Source: Leptothrix cholodnii SP-6
GTDB lineage: Bacteria; Pseudomonadota; Gammaproteobacteria; Burkholderiales; Burkholderiaceae_C
Length of the DNA stretch: 64,000 nt
NCBI RefSeq assembly: GCF_000019785.1
Contig: NC_010524.1
Span: 2,902,001-2,966,000 of the forward strand
Reading direction: 5' to 3'
The notes beneath the pieces were generated by a model that was not told the DNA's origin, did no database searches, and saw only the letters and a program-made list of their open reading frames with translations. Positions 35,024 to 44,119 of this stretch are shown here, piece by piece. The translations under genes and the position numbers were made by a program. The first letter of the stretch is position 1; every line of letters starts with the position of its first letter.

Positions 35024-36766
35024 TCAGCGCGGCAGGAACAGCAGCCAGACCACCAGCAGCAGGTTGAAGGCGAGCGAGATCGCCAGCGCCACCTTCCACA
35101 GCACGGTCGGGTCGCGCATCGCCAGGGGCGTGCTGCCCAGCGGGCCGAGCGGGCGCGAGGCACCGCGTTCGAGCGCCAGCACCAGCTCCTCGGCGGTCTC
35201 GAAACGCAGCCGCGGATCGCGGGCCACGGCCTTGAGCACGACATGGTCGAGCCAGATCGGCACCTCCGGCCGCAGCCGCGACGGTGCGACCGGATCGCGG
35301 CGGAAGCGCGCGGTCTGCCAGGGCTCGATCTCGCCGTAGGGCAGGCGGCCGGCGAGCCACTGGTAGAGCGTGGCGCCCAGCGCGTAGAGATCGCTGCGCG
35401 CGCTGGCCGGCTGGCCGTGGTCGCCGTCCCACTGCTCGGGGTTCATGTAGCTGGGCGTGCCGGCATGCAGGCTGCGCACGGCCTCGGGCTCGCGGCCGGA
35501 CACCGCCACGCCCAGGTCGAGCAGGCGCCACTGGCCGTCGTCGCCCAGGTGCAGGTTGCCGGGTTTGATGTCGCGGTGGATCACGGCCAGGCGGTGCAGC
35601 CGGCCGATGGCGCGCGCGATCACGATGGCAGCCTGCACCACCTCGGCTGCGCTGAAACGACGCTCGCCGGCCAGCAGTTGCTCAAGGGTCTGGCCGCTGT
35701 GCCAGTCGAACACGGTATAGAAGGCCGTCGGATTCTTGAGCGCCCTCACCCGCACGAAACCCGCCGCCTGGCCGCTGCGCGCGTGCTCGCTCACACGCAG
35801 GCCCAGCCAGGCCTCGTGCGCCAGCATGGCGCGCTCCTGCGGGTCGCTGGCGCGGGCCTCGTGCAGGGTCTTGATCGCGACCAGTTCACGGCTGGCCGTG
35901 TCACGTGCCTGGTAGAGCCGGTGCACGCCGGTGTCGGCCACCAGCGCGGTGATGGTGTAGCCGTCGAGCACGTCGCCGACCTTGAGGCGGCCGGGCACCG
36001 GCAGCTGGCGGGCGCCGAGCTGGGTGTCCTCCAGGCGCAGTGGCGCCAGGCCGCGCACGTGCAGCACCATCGCGGTGGCGTTGTCGCGGCTGCCGGCCTC
36101 GAGGGCTTCGAGCACCAGGGCCTCGCTGACCGCCTGCGCCGGCTGGCCCGCCATCTTGCCGACCAGGGCCTGGATGCGCAGCCGGCTGAGCGCGCCGTGC
36201 ACGCCGTCGCTGGTGAGCACGAAGCAGTCGCCGGCCTGCAGTTCGCCCTGCTGGTAGTCGACGTGCACGGTGTCGTCGAGGCCGACGGCACGCGTGAGCT
36301 GGCTGCGCAGGTCGGGATGATCAAAGGCGTGGTCCTGCGTGAGCTGCACGCAGTCGTCGCCGCGCAGCAGCCAGGCGCGGCTGTCGCCGACGTGCGCCAC
36401 GGTGTAGGTGTGGCCTTGCAGGACCACCGACGTCAGCGTGGTGAGCGCCGTGTGGCGCTCGGCGCGCGCCGCGCTGCGACGCCGGTTGTGGTCGACCAGC
36501 CAGCCGTTCTGCGCGCCGATCAGACGGTCGAGGATGACCGTCGTCTCCCAGGTGGCGGGGGCGGCAAAGTAGTCGCTCACCAGCGTCATCACAGTGGTCT
36601 GCGCCGCCTCGCGGCCCAGGCCGCCCATCGACACGCCGTCGGCCACCGCGGCGATCAGGCCGCGTTCTTCCTCGTGCGCAGCGGCGCGCACGGCAGCGGC
36701 GAAATCCTCGTTGTGATCGCGTGGGCCGGTCGCACTGGTGTGGCCGATGTCGACGTCGAAGCTCAT
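35024..36766 (-). CDS. Fused PP2C protein phosphatase and Ser/Thr protein kinase, membrane-anchored
   Basis: 580 residues from M-S-F-D-V-D-I-G-H-T. PP2C domain at 1-235 with its metal-binding Asp residues (R-D-H-N-E-D-F, V-A-D-G-V-S-M-G-G, T-S-D-G-V, S-R-D-N-A-T). Kinase domain at about 260-535: V-A-I-K-T-L (ATP Lys), H-R-D-I-K-P-G-N (catalytic loop, near 396), then D-L-G in place of D-F-G, and 'AGTPSYMNPEQW' as activation segment; the Gly-rich loop is poorly formed. One membrane helix at the C-terminus (about 555-577). It could phosphorylate and dephosphorylate a partner in the nitrate system. Sits between narK and nirB, divergent from nirB. Target unknown. Confidence 0.88.
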   Translation of the reverse strand: MSFDVDIGHTSATGPRDHNEDFAAAVRAAAHEEERGLIAAVADGVSMGGLGREAAQTTVMTLVSDYFAAPATWETTVILDRLIGAQNGWLVDHNRRRSAARAERHTALTTLTSVVLQGHTYTVAHVGDSRAWLLRGDDCVQLTQDHAFDHPDLRSQLTRAVGLDDTVHVDYQQGELQAGDCFVLTSDGVHGALSRLRIQALVGKMAGQPAQAVSEALVLEALEAGSRDNATAMVLHVRGLAPLRLEDTQLGARQLPVPGRLKVGDVLDGYTITALVADTGVHRLYQARDTASRELVAIKTLHEARASDPQERAMLAHEAWLGLRVSEHARSGQAAGFVRVRALKNPTAFYTVFDWHSGQTLEQLLAGERRFSAAEVVQAAIVIARAIGRLHRLAVIHRDIKPGNLHLGDDGQWRLLDLGVAVSGREPEAVRSLHAGTPSYMNPEQWDGDHGQPASARSDLYALGATLYQWLAGRLPYGEIEPWQTARFRRDPVAPSRLRPEVPIWLDHVVLKAVARDPRLRFETAEELVLALERGASRPLGPLGSTPLAMRDPTVLWKVALAISLAFNLLLVVWLLFLPR

Positions 36767-36863
36767 GGCAACCCCGTTCACCTCCAGACCACAGCGGCCC
36801 CGAGAGGGCGCCGATTGTGGTGCAGATCAGCAGCGCTCGGCCAGTGGCGCTCCAACCCCTCAC

Positions 36864-36879
36864 TGGCATCTCGTTTGCA
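36864..36879 (+). promoter_or_regulatory. Sigma-54 promoter of nirB
   Basis: TGGCATC-TCGT-TTGCA matches the consensus at all key positions (GG and GC 10 bases apart). The predicted start is near 36890, only about 20 bases before the nirB ATG, with an AGGAG ribosome site between. No room remains for an ANTAR leader. Confidence 0.8.
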
Positions 36880-36909
36880 TGACCGGATCACGGTCTCAGG
36901 AGTCAACTG

Positions 36910-39375
36910 ATGAAGAAGATGAAACTCGTGATGGTGGGCAACGGCATGGCCGGCGTGCGCACACTCGAAGAGCTGCTGAAGATTGCGCCCGACCTGTACG
37001 ACATCACCGTCTTCAGCGCCGAGCCGCATCCCAACTACAACCGCATCCTGCTGTCGCCGGTGCTGTCGGGTGAGCAGACGCTCGACGAGATCATCCTCAA
37101 CCCGGTCAGCTGGTACGAGGAAAACGGCATCACGCTGCACCTGGGCAAGCGGGTCGCGAAGGTCGACCGCACCCGGCGCATCGTCTACGCCGAGGACGGC
37201 ACCGAAGCCGAGTACGACCGCCTGCTGATGGCCACCGGCTCGAATCCCTTCATGCTGCCGGTGCCGGGCGCCAACCTCGAAGGCGTGATCGCCTACCGCG
37301 ACATCGCCGACACCAACACGATGATCGAGACCGCCCGGACGCACAAGCATGCGGTCGTGATCGGCGGCGGCCTGCTCGGCCTGGAGGCCGCCAACGGCCT
37401 GATGCTGCGCGGCATGCAGGTCACCGTGGTGCACGTGATGCCCTGGCTGATGGAGCGCCAGCTCGACGACGTGGCCGGCGGCCTGCTGCGCAAGTCGCTC
37501 GAAGACCGCGGCCTGAAGTTCGCACTCGGCGCGCAGACCCAGGCGCTGATCGGCGACCAGGCAGACGGCAAGGCCGGCCGCGTGAAAGCCATCCAGTTCA
37601 AGGACGGCACCGAGCTGCCGGCCGACCTGGTCGTGATGGCCGTGGGCATCCGCCCCAACACCGCGCTGGCCAAGTCGATGGGCCTGCTGTGCGCGCAGGA
37701 CGGCCGCGGCGGCATCGTCGTCGACGACACGCTGCAGACCACCACCGACGCGCGCATCTACTCGGTGGGCGAATGCGCCGCGCACCGCGGCATCGCCTAC
37801 GGGCTGGTGGCGCCGCTATTCGAGCAGGGCAAGGTCTGCGCCACGCACCTGGCGCAGTTCGGCATCGGCCGCTACACCGGCAGCCAGACCAGCACCAAGC
37901 TCAAGGTCACCGGCATCGACCTGTTCTCGGCCGGCAACTTCACCGGCGGCGAGGGCTTCGAGGAGATCGTGCTGTCCGATCCCGTAGGCGGCGTCTACAA
38001 GAAGCTGGTGATCAAGGACGACAAGCTGGTCGGCGCCTGCCTGTACGGCGACACGGTCGACGGCAGCTGGTACTTCAAGCTGCTGCGCGAAGGCCGCAAG
38101 GTGCACGACATCCGCGACAAGCTGATGTTCGGCGAATCCAACATCGGCGACGCCGGCCACCAGGGCCACAACAAGGCCTCGGCGATGGCCGATGCCGACG
38201 AGGTCTGCGGCTGCAACGGCGTCACCAAGGGCGCCATCTGCAAGGCCATCAAGGAGAAGGGCCTGTTCACGCTCGACGAGGTGCGCAAGCACACCAAGGC
38301 GAGCGCGAGCTGCGGCTCGTGCACCGGGCTGGTCGAGCAGCTGATCATGTTCACCGCCGGCGGCGACTACTCGGCCACGCCGAAGAAGAAGGCCGTCTGC
38401 GCCTGCACCGACGCCAGCCACCAGGAAGTGCGCGACACCATCCGCAACGAGAAGATCCTGACCATCGACGGCGTCTACCAGCGCCTGGGCTGGAAGACGC
38501 CCAACGGCTGCGCGAGCTGCCGCCCCGCGCTCAACTACTACCTGATCAGCACCTGGCCGAAAGAGGCGCAGGACGATCCGCAGAGCCGCTTCATCAACGA
38601 ACGCAGCCACGCCAACATCCAGAAGGACGGCACCTACTCGGTGGTGCCGCGCATGTGGGGCGGCGAGACCACCGCGGCCGACCTGCGCCGCATCGCCGAC
38701 GTGGCCGACAAATACGCCATCCCGACCGTCAAGGTGACCGGCGGCCAGCGCATCGACCTGCTGGGCGTGAAGAAGGAAGACCTCCAGGGCGTGTGGCAGG
38801 ACCTCGGCATGCCGTCGGGCTTCGCCTACGGCAAGTCGCTGCGCACCGTGAAGACCTGCGTCGGCAGCGACTGGTGCCGCTTCGGCACGCAGAACTCGAC
38901 CCAGCTGGGCAAGGACCTGGAGCGTGCGCTGTGGGCGATGTACTCGCCGCACAAGGTCAAGCTGGCGGTGTCGGGCTGCCCGCGCAACTGCGCCGAAGCC
39001 GGCATCAAGGACGTCGGCATCATCGGCGTCGACTCCGGCTGGGAGATGTACGTGGGCGGCAACGGCGGCATCAAGACCGAGGTGGCGGAGTTCTTCGTCA
39101 AGGTCAAGACGACGGCCGAGGTGCTGGAGTACGCCGGCGCCTTCCTGCAGCTCTACCGCGAGGAGGGTTGGTACCTCGAGCGCACCGTGCACTACATCAA
39201 CCGCGTCGGGCTGGACTACGTGAAGGACAAGATCCTCAACAACGCCGAGCTGCGCCGGCAGCTATGGGAGCGCCTGCAGTTCGCCCTCGACGGCGCCGCC
39301 GACCCGTGGCTGGCCTCGGCGCAAGCCAGCGTCGACGTGCGGCAGTTCGAGCCGGTGGCGAACGCCTCCGCCTGA
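36910..39375 (+). CDS. nirB: Assimilatory nitrite reductase [NAD(P)H], large subunit
   Basis: 821 residues. N-terminal FAD domain ('LVMVGNGMAGVRTLEELL'), NAD domain (G-G-G-L-L-G-L-E-A-A near 150), two BFD-type [2Fe-2S] segments (C-G-C-N-G-V-T-K-G near 434 with C-G-S-C, and C-A-C-T-D near 497 with C-A-S-C), then the siroheme/[4Fe-4S] domain with T-C-V-G-S-D-W-C near 649 and C-P-R-N-C near 690. It reduces nitrite to ammonium with six electrons from NAD(P)H, with NirD. The ribosome site AGGAG is good. Siroheme synthesis genes are not in the window. Confidence 0.96.
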   Translation: MKKMKLVMVGNGMAGVRTLEELLKIAPDLYDITVFSAEPHPNYNRILLSPVLSGEQTLDEIILNPVSWYEENGITLHLGKRVAKVDRTRRIVYAEDGTEAEYDRLLMATGSNPFMLPVPGANLEGVIAYRDIADTNTMIETARTHKHAVVIGGGLLGLEAANGLMLRGMQVTVVHVMPWLMERQLDDVAGGLLRKSLEDRGLKFALGAQTQALIGDQADGKAGRVKAIQFKDGTELPADLVVMAVGIRPNTALAKSMGLLCAQDGRGGIVVDDTLQTTTDARIYSVGECAAHRGIAYGLVAPLFEQGKVCATHLAQFGIGRYTGSQTSTKLKVTGIDLFSAGNFTGGEGFEEIVLSDPVGGVYKKLVIKDDKLVGACLYGDTVDGSWYFKLLREGRKVHDIRDKLMFGESNIGDAGHQGHNKASAMADADEVCGCNGVTKGAICKAIKEKGLFTLDEVRKHTKASASCGSCTGLVEQLIMFTAGGDYSATPKKKAVCACTDASHQEVRDTIRNEKILTIDGVYQRLGWKTPNGCASCRPALNYYLISTWPKEAQDDPQSRFINERSHANIQKDGTYSVVPRMWGGETTAADLRRIADVADKYAIPTVKVTGGQRIDLLGVKKEDLQGVWQDLGMPSGFAYGKSLRTVKTCVGSDWCRFGTQNSTQLGKDLERALWAMYSPHKVKLAVSGCPRNCAEAGIKDVGIIGVDSGWEMYVGGNGGIKTEVAEFFVKVKTTAEVLEYAGAFLQLYREEGWYLERTVHYINRVGLDYVKDKILNNAELRRQLWERLQFALDGAADPWLASAQASVDVRQFEPVANASA

Positions 39376-39407
39376 ACCGACATCCACAGCATTCAAGAGG
39401 ATTCCCC

Positions 39408-39764
39408 ATGAGCGATTGGAAAGTCATTTGCCGCGTCGAAGACATCCCCAAGCTCGGATCGCGCCGTGTGGCGCGGCCGGGTTCGACCGATGTCGCGGTG
39501 TTCCGCAACAGCGAGGACCAGGTCTTCGCGCTGCTCGACCGCTGCCCGCACAAGGGCGGGCCGCTGAGCCAGGGCATCGTGTTCGGCACCAGCGTGGCCT
39601 GCCCGCTGCACAACTGGACCATCGGCCTCGACAGCGGCTGCGCCCGTGCACCCGACGAGGGCTGCACGCCGCGTTTCAGCGTCAAGGTCGAGGCCGACCA
39701 GGTGATGCTGGACGCCGACGAGCTGGCCAGCATCGCCGTCGGCGAGCCTGCGCCGCTGCGCTGA
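39408..39764 (+). CDS. nirD: Nitrite reductase small subunit (Rieske-type)
   Basis: 118 residues from the ATG preceded by AAGAGG, 32 bases after nirB. Rieske fold with both ligand pairs kept as C-P-H-K-G-G and C-P-L-H-N-W, so unlike some NirD proteins it may hold a [2Fe-2S] cluster. Partner of NirB in nitrite reduction to ammonium. Reads in the nirB-nirD-nasA order. Confidence 0.94.
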   Translation: MSDWKVICRVEDIPKLGSRRVARPGSTDVAVFRNSEDQVFALLDRCPHKGGPLSQGIVFGTSVACPLHNWTIGLDSGCARAPDEGCTPRFSVKVEADQVMLDADELASIAVGEPAPLR

Positions 39765-39826
39765 AACGCGACCCGCATCACACGCCCACCCCCGACTCCT
39801 CTCCTGATCCCGCACCCGAGTTCCCC

Positions 39827-42628
39827 ATGACCGAAACCCGTTCGACCTGTCCCTATTGCGGCGTGGGCTGTGGCGTGATCATCGAAAGCGACGGCTCGCA
39901 GATCACCGGCGTGCGCGGCGACCCGGATCACCCGGCCAACTTCGGCCGGCTCTGCACCAAGGGCAGCACGCTGCACCTGACCGCCAGCGCGCCGGTGACG
40001 ATGGCCACGCGGCTGCTGCAGCCGATGCAGCGCCTGGCGCGCGGCACGGCAGCGCAGCCGATGGCCTGGGACGCAGCGGTGGCGCTGGCCGCCGCACGCA
40101 TCGCCGACACCGTGCGCACGCACGGCCCCGATTCGGTCGGCATCTACCTCTCGGGCCAGATGCTGACCGAGGACTACTACGTCTTCAACAAGCTCGGCAA
40201 GGGGCTGCTGGGCACCAACAACGTCGACACCAACTCGCGCCTGTGCATGAGCAGCGCGGTGGCCGGCTACAAGCGCACGCTGGGCGCCGACGCGCCGCCG
40301 TGCAGCTACGAGGACCTGGCGCACGCCGACACGGTCTTCATCACCGGCAGCAACGCCGCCTGGGCGCACCCGATCCTGTTCCGCCGGCTCGAGGACGCCA
40401 AGCGCGCCAAGCCGGATCAGCGCTGGATCGTGGTCGACGTGCGCCGCACCGAAACCGCCGACTGCGCCGACCTGTTCCTGCAGATCCAGCCCGGCACCGA
40501 CGTGGCGCTGGTCCACGGCATGCTGCACGTGATGCTGTGGGAAGGCCTGACCGACGCCCGCTACATCGCCGCCCACACCAGCGGCTTCGAAGCCCTGCGC
40601 GACGCGGTGCGGGCCTGGACGCCGAAAGAAGCCGCCCGCGTCTGCGGCATCCGGGAAGAAGACCTGATCCAGGCCGCACGCTGGTTCGCGCAGAACGACC
40701 GCGCGGGCGGCGCCACGCTGTCTCTCTACTGCCAGGGTCTGAACCAGAGCTCGGCCGGCACCGACAAGAACGCCGCGCTGATCAACCTGCACCTGGCCAC
40801 CGGCCAGATCGGCAAGGCGGGCGCCGGGCCGTTCTCGCTGACCGGCCAGCCCAACGCGATGGGCGGGCGCGAGGTGGGTGGCCTGGCCAATCTGCTGTCC
40901 GCACACCGCGACCTCGCCAACCCCGCGCACCGCGCCGAAGTGGCCGCGCTGTGGGGTGTGGCCGATGTGCCCGCCACGCCGGGCAAGAGCGCGGTCGAGA
41001 TGTTCCAGGCCGCCGCCGACGGCGCCATCAAGGCACTGTGGATCGTCTGCACCAACCCGGCGCAATCGCTGCCGGACCAGGCGATGGTGCGGCGTGCGCT
41101 CGAACGCTGCGAGTTCGTGATCGTGCAGGAAGCCTTCTCGACCACCGCCACCGCGGCCTATGCCGACCTGCTGCTGCCCGCGTCGACCTGGGGCGAGAAG
41201 ACCGGCAGCGTGACCAACAGCGAGCGCCGCATCAGCCTCGTGCGCCCGGCGGTACCGGCGCCGGGTGAATCACGCGCCGACTGGCAGATCGGCGTCGACA
41301 TCGCCCGCCGCATCGAGGCACTGCTGCCCGAGCGGCTGAACGGCCAGTCGACACTGTTCCCGTACGCCGACGCCGAATCGGTCTGGCTCGAACACCGCGA
41401 AAGCACCCGCGGCCGCGACCTCGACATCACCGGCCTGAGCTGGCCGATGCTCGACGCCGCCGGCCCGCAGCAGTGGCCGCTGCCCGAAGGCCAGGCCCAG
41501 GGCAAGGCACGGCTTTATGAAGACGGCATCTTCCCGACCGCCGATGGCCGGGCACAGTTTTCGGCCATGACCTACCGCGCCGTCGCCGAGCCGCGCGACG
41601 CGCGTTACCCGTTTGCGCTGACCACCGGCCGCCTGCGCGACCAGTGGCACGGCATGAGCCGCACCGGCACGCTCGGCCGCCTGTTCGGCCACATTGCCGA
41701 GCCGGTGGTGGAACTGCACCCGACCGACATCGCCCGGCGTGGTTTCAAGGACGGCGAGCTGGTCGAGGTGCGCTCGCGCCGCGGCAGCATCGTGCTGGCG
41801 GTGCAGGCCAGCACCACGGTGGCGCCGACGCAGGCGTCGATCCCGATGCACTGGGGCGAAGAGGTGCTGGGCGGCGTCGACGCCCAGGGCGAGCCGCGAC
41901 TGGGCATCAACGGGCTGACGATCCCGGCCTTCTGCCCCAGCTCCAAGCAGCCCGAACTCAAGCACAGCGCCGTGCGCATCGAGCCCGCCGCTCTGCCCTG
42001 GCGCATGCTCGGCCTGGCCTGGCTGCCACAGGCGCAGGTGCTGGCGGTGCGCGAGCAGTTGAAGCCGCTGATGGCCGAGTTCGGCTACGCGCTGGCCCTG
42101 CCCTTCGGCCGCGAGCCGCATGGCGCGGGTCTGGCGGGCATCCTGTGGCGCGCCGCGGCGGCCGCGCCGGTGGCCGAGGAACTGGTGCAACGCGTCGAGG
42201 CGCTGCTGGGCCTGGCCGGCACCGACACGCTGCGTTATCACGACCGCAACCGCGGCCAATACCGTGCCGTGCACCTCGAGCGCGACGGCGAGACGCAGAC
42301 CCTGCGCGGCGTGCTGCTGGCCGGCGACACCCGTGCCGAAGCCTGGATCAAGACCTTGCTGCAGGACGAGCTGCCGGCTCAGGCCTACGGCCGTGCGCTG
42401 CTGGCCGGCACCGCCACGCCGCCGGTGGCGGTGGCCGAGCGCGGCAAGCAGATCTGCACCTGCTTCAACGTCAGCGAGCCGCAGATCGTGCAGGTGCTCG
42501 GCCGCTGCAGCGGCAATGCGGACGCGCGCATGGCGCAGCTGCAGGGCGAGCTCAAGTGCGGCACCAACTGCGGTTCGTGCATCCCGGCGGTGCGGGCGCT
42601 GGTCAAGGCCTCGATCGCCGCCGCGTAG
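39827..42628 (+). CDS. nasA: Assimilatory nitrate reductase catalytic subunit
   Basis: 933 residues from M-T-E-T-R-S-T, 62 bases after nirD. N-terminal [4Fe-4S] motif C-P-Y-C-G-V-G-C with the fourth Cys in L-C-T-K-G, then the molybdopterin oxidoreductase domains (molybdenum ligand Cys in 'TNSRLCMSSAVAGYKR'), the dinucleotide-binding domain, and a C-terminal BFD-type [2Fe-2S] domain (C-T-C-F-N-V-S-E and C-G-T-N-C-G-S-C). Reduces nitrate to nitrite in the cytoplasm. The extra C-terminal cluster domain is known from Klebsiella-type NasA. The electron donor subunit is not encoded nearby. Confidence 0.95.
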   Translation: MTETRSTCPYCGVGCGVIIESDGSQITGVRGDPDHPANFGRLCTKGSTLHLTASAPVTMATRLLQPMQRLARGTAAQPMAWDAAVALAAARIADTVRTHGPDSVGIYLSGQMLTEDYYVFNKLGKGLLGTNNVDTNSRLCMSSAVAGYKRTLGADAPPCSYEDLAHADTVFITGSNAAWAHPILFRRLEDAKRAKPDQRWIVVDVRRTETADCADLFLQIQPGTDVALVHGMLHVMLWEGLTDARYIAAHTSGFEALRDAVRAWTPKEAARVCGIREEDLIQAARWFAQNDRAGGATLSLYCQGLNQSSAGTDKNAALINLHLATGQIGKAGAGPFSLTGQPNAMGGREVGGLANLLSAHRDLANPAHRAEVAALWGVADVPATPGKSAVEMFQAAADGAIKALWIVCTNPAQSLPDQAMVRRALERCEFVIVQEAFSTTATAAYADLLLPASTWGEKTGSVTNSERRISLVRPAVPAPGESRADWQIGVDIARRIEALLPERLNGQSTLFPYADAESVWLEHRESTRGRDLDITGLSWPMLDAAGPQQWPLPEGQAQGKARLYEDGIFPTADGRAQFSAMTYRAVAEPRDARYPFALTTGRLRDQWHGMSRTGTLGRLFGHIAEPVVELHPTDIARRGFKDGELVEVRSRRGSIVLAVQASTTVAPTQASIPMHWGEEVLGGVDAQGEPRLGINGLTIPAFCPSSKQPELKHSAVRIEPAALPWRMLGLAWLPQAQVLAVREQLKPLMAEFGYALALPFGREPHGAGLAGILWRAAAAAPVAEELVQRVEALLGLAGTDTLRYHDRNRGQYRAVHLERDGETQTLRGVLLAGDTRAEAWIKTLLQDELPAQAYGRALLAGTATPPVAVAERGKQICTCFNVSEPQIVQVLGRCSGNADARMAQLQGELKCGTNCGSCIPAVRALVKASIAAA

Positions 42629-42740
42629 GCCGGTTGCGCCAAGCTCCTGTCAGTTATCCATGACGCCGAAGCGGCACCCTCGAGGCATGAACCGGACAGA
42701 CCCGGCGACCGCCGTGGATCCGGCTCTGCCGGTCCACCGG

Positions 42741-42783
42741 TGGTGCCCCCTTGAGGGGGCGCGCGTGAGCGCGTCGGGGGTGG
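42741..42783. repeat. Burkholderiales palindromic repeat / terminator
   Basis: GCCCCC-TTGA-GGGGGC (42745-42760) is followed by CGCG-TGAG-CGCG and GGGGGTGG. This unit is a familiar dispersed repeat between genes of Comamonadaceae and relatives, as far as I recall. It occupies the gap between convergent nasA and the response-regulator gene and could terminate both. It ends at the regulator's stop codon. The upstream part of the gap (42629-42740) shows nothing else. Confidence 0.6.
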
Positions 42784-42784
42784 T

Positions 42785-44119
42785 TCACTTCAGCAAGCCG
42801 TAGCGGCGCACCTTGTCGTGCAGCGTGGTCTTGGCCACGCTCAGCGCCTCGGCCACGCGGGTCAGGTTGCCGCCTTGGCGACGCAGTTCGCTGGCGATCA
42901 GGCTGCGCTCGAAGTCGTCAACCGTCTCGGCCAGCGTCCGCGGCGGCAGCGGCAGCGTCGGGCCACCGTCGGTCAGGCCCTCCTTCATGACGCCAAGGAC
43001 CAGGCAATCGGCGACATTGCGCAGTTCACGCACATTGCCGGGCCACGAATGCGCCATCAGCCGGCTGGTCTGAAGGGCCGAGACGGCGGGTTGCGGCCGG
43101 CCGTAGCGGCTCGCGGCCAGCAGCATGAAGTGCTCCAGCAGCATCGGGATGTCCTCGCGGCGTTCGCGCAGCGGCGGCAGGTCGATGGCGACGACGTTGA
43201 GCCGGTAGTACAGGTCGGCGCGGAAGGTCTGGCGTTGCGCGCGTTCGAACAGGTCGTCCTTGGACGCCGCCACGATGCGGCAATCGACCGGAATCTGCGC
43301 GTTCGAACCCAGCCGCTCGATCACCCGCTCCTGCAGCACCCGCAGCAGCTTGATCTGCACGCTGGTGGGCATGCTCTCGACCTCGTCGAGGAACAGCGTG
43401 CCGCCGTTGGCGTGCTCGATCTTGCCGATGCGGCGCTTCTGCGCGCCGGTGAAGGCGCCCGCCTCGTGCCCGAACAGCTCGCTGTCGAGCAGGTTCTCGG
43501 GCAGGCCGCCGCAGTTCAGCGCGACATAGGGCGCAGACTTGCGGCGCGAGAGCTGGTGCAGCGCCTGCGCCACCAGTTCCTTGCCGGCCCCGGTCTCGCC
43601 GCGGATCAACACGTCCACCGGCGAGTCGGCCACTTCCATCACCAGGCGCCGCACCCGTTCCATCTGCGGCGAGATGCCGATCAGCTTGCCCTCGACCCCT
43701 TCGAGCCGGGCCAGGCGCTCGCGCAGGTTGGAGATCTCCAGCGTCAGCGCGCGCTTCTCCAGCGCCCGCTGCACGACCTCGAGCAGCAGCTCCGGTGCGA
43801 AGGGCTTGGTGATGAAATCGTAGGCGCCGCTGCGCATCGAATCGACCGCCATCGTGATGTCGCCGTGGCCGGTGATGACGAGCACCGGCAGGTCGGCATC
43901 GAGCTGGCGGCAGCGCTTGATCACCGCCATGCCGTCCATGCCGGGCAATCGCATGTCGGTGACGATGACACCGTGGAAACCTGGCTTGACGAGGCGCAGC
44001 GCCTCTTCGGCGCTGCCGAAGCCCTGCACCTGGATGCCCGCGAGTTGCATCACCTGCACGCAGCCCAGGCGCATGTGGGCGTCGTCTTCGATGATCAGGA
44101 CGGTGAGGTCGGTCTTCAT
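42785..44119 (-). CDS. Sigma-54 response regulator, AauR/DctD type
   Basis: 444 residues. Receiver domain at 1-120 (phospho-Asp55 in V-T-D-M-R-L-P-G), AAA+ domain at about 145-380 with Walker A G-E-T-G-A-G-K-E (174-181) and the sigma-54 contact loop G-A-F-T-G-A (221-226), and a Fis-type HTH at the end ('RVAEALSVAKTTLHDKVRRY'). It activates sigma-54 promoters. DctD (C4-dicarboxylates) and AauR (acidic amino acids) are close relatives; the gltIJKL, ansB and glutamate dehydrogenase genes next door favour AauR. The start overlaps the kinase stop (ATGA). Confidence 0.9.
   Translation of the reverse strand: MKTDLTVLIIEDDAHMRLGCVQVMQLAGIQVQGFGSAEEALRLVKPGFHGVIVTDMRLPGMDGMAVIKRCRQLDADLPVLVITGHGDITMAVDSMRSGAYDFITKPFAPELLLEVVQRALEKRALTLEISNLRERLARLEGVEGKLIGISPQMERVRRLVMEVADSPVDVLIRGETGAGKELVAQALHQLSRRKSAPYVALNCGGLPENLLDSELFGHEAGAFTGAQKRRIGKIEHANGGTLFLDEVESMPTSVQIKLLRVLQERVIERLGSNAQIPVDCRIVAASKDDLFERAQRQTFRADLYYRLNVVAIDLPPLRERREDIPMLLEHFMLLAASRYGRPQPAVSALQTSRLMAHSWPGNVRELRNVADCLVLGVMKEGLTDGGPTLPLPPRTLAETVDDFERSLIASELRRQGGNLTRVAEALSVAKTTLHDKVRRYGLLK

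Noticed and set aside
33008..36910. A 1300-codon open frame on the plus strand across the regulator, narK and kinase genes
   Set aside because: It is a by-product of high GC: it crosses real genes on both strands, shows no domain, and its composition is Arg/Ala/Gly/Gln-rich.
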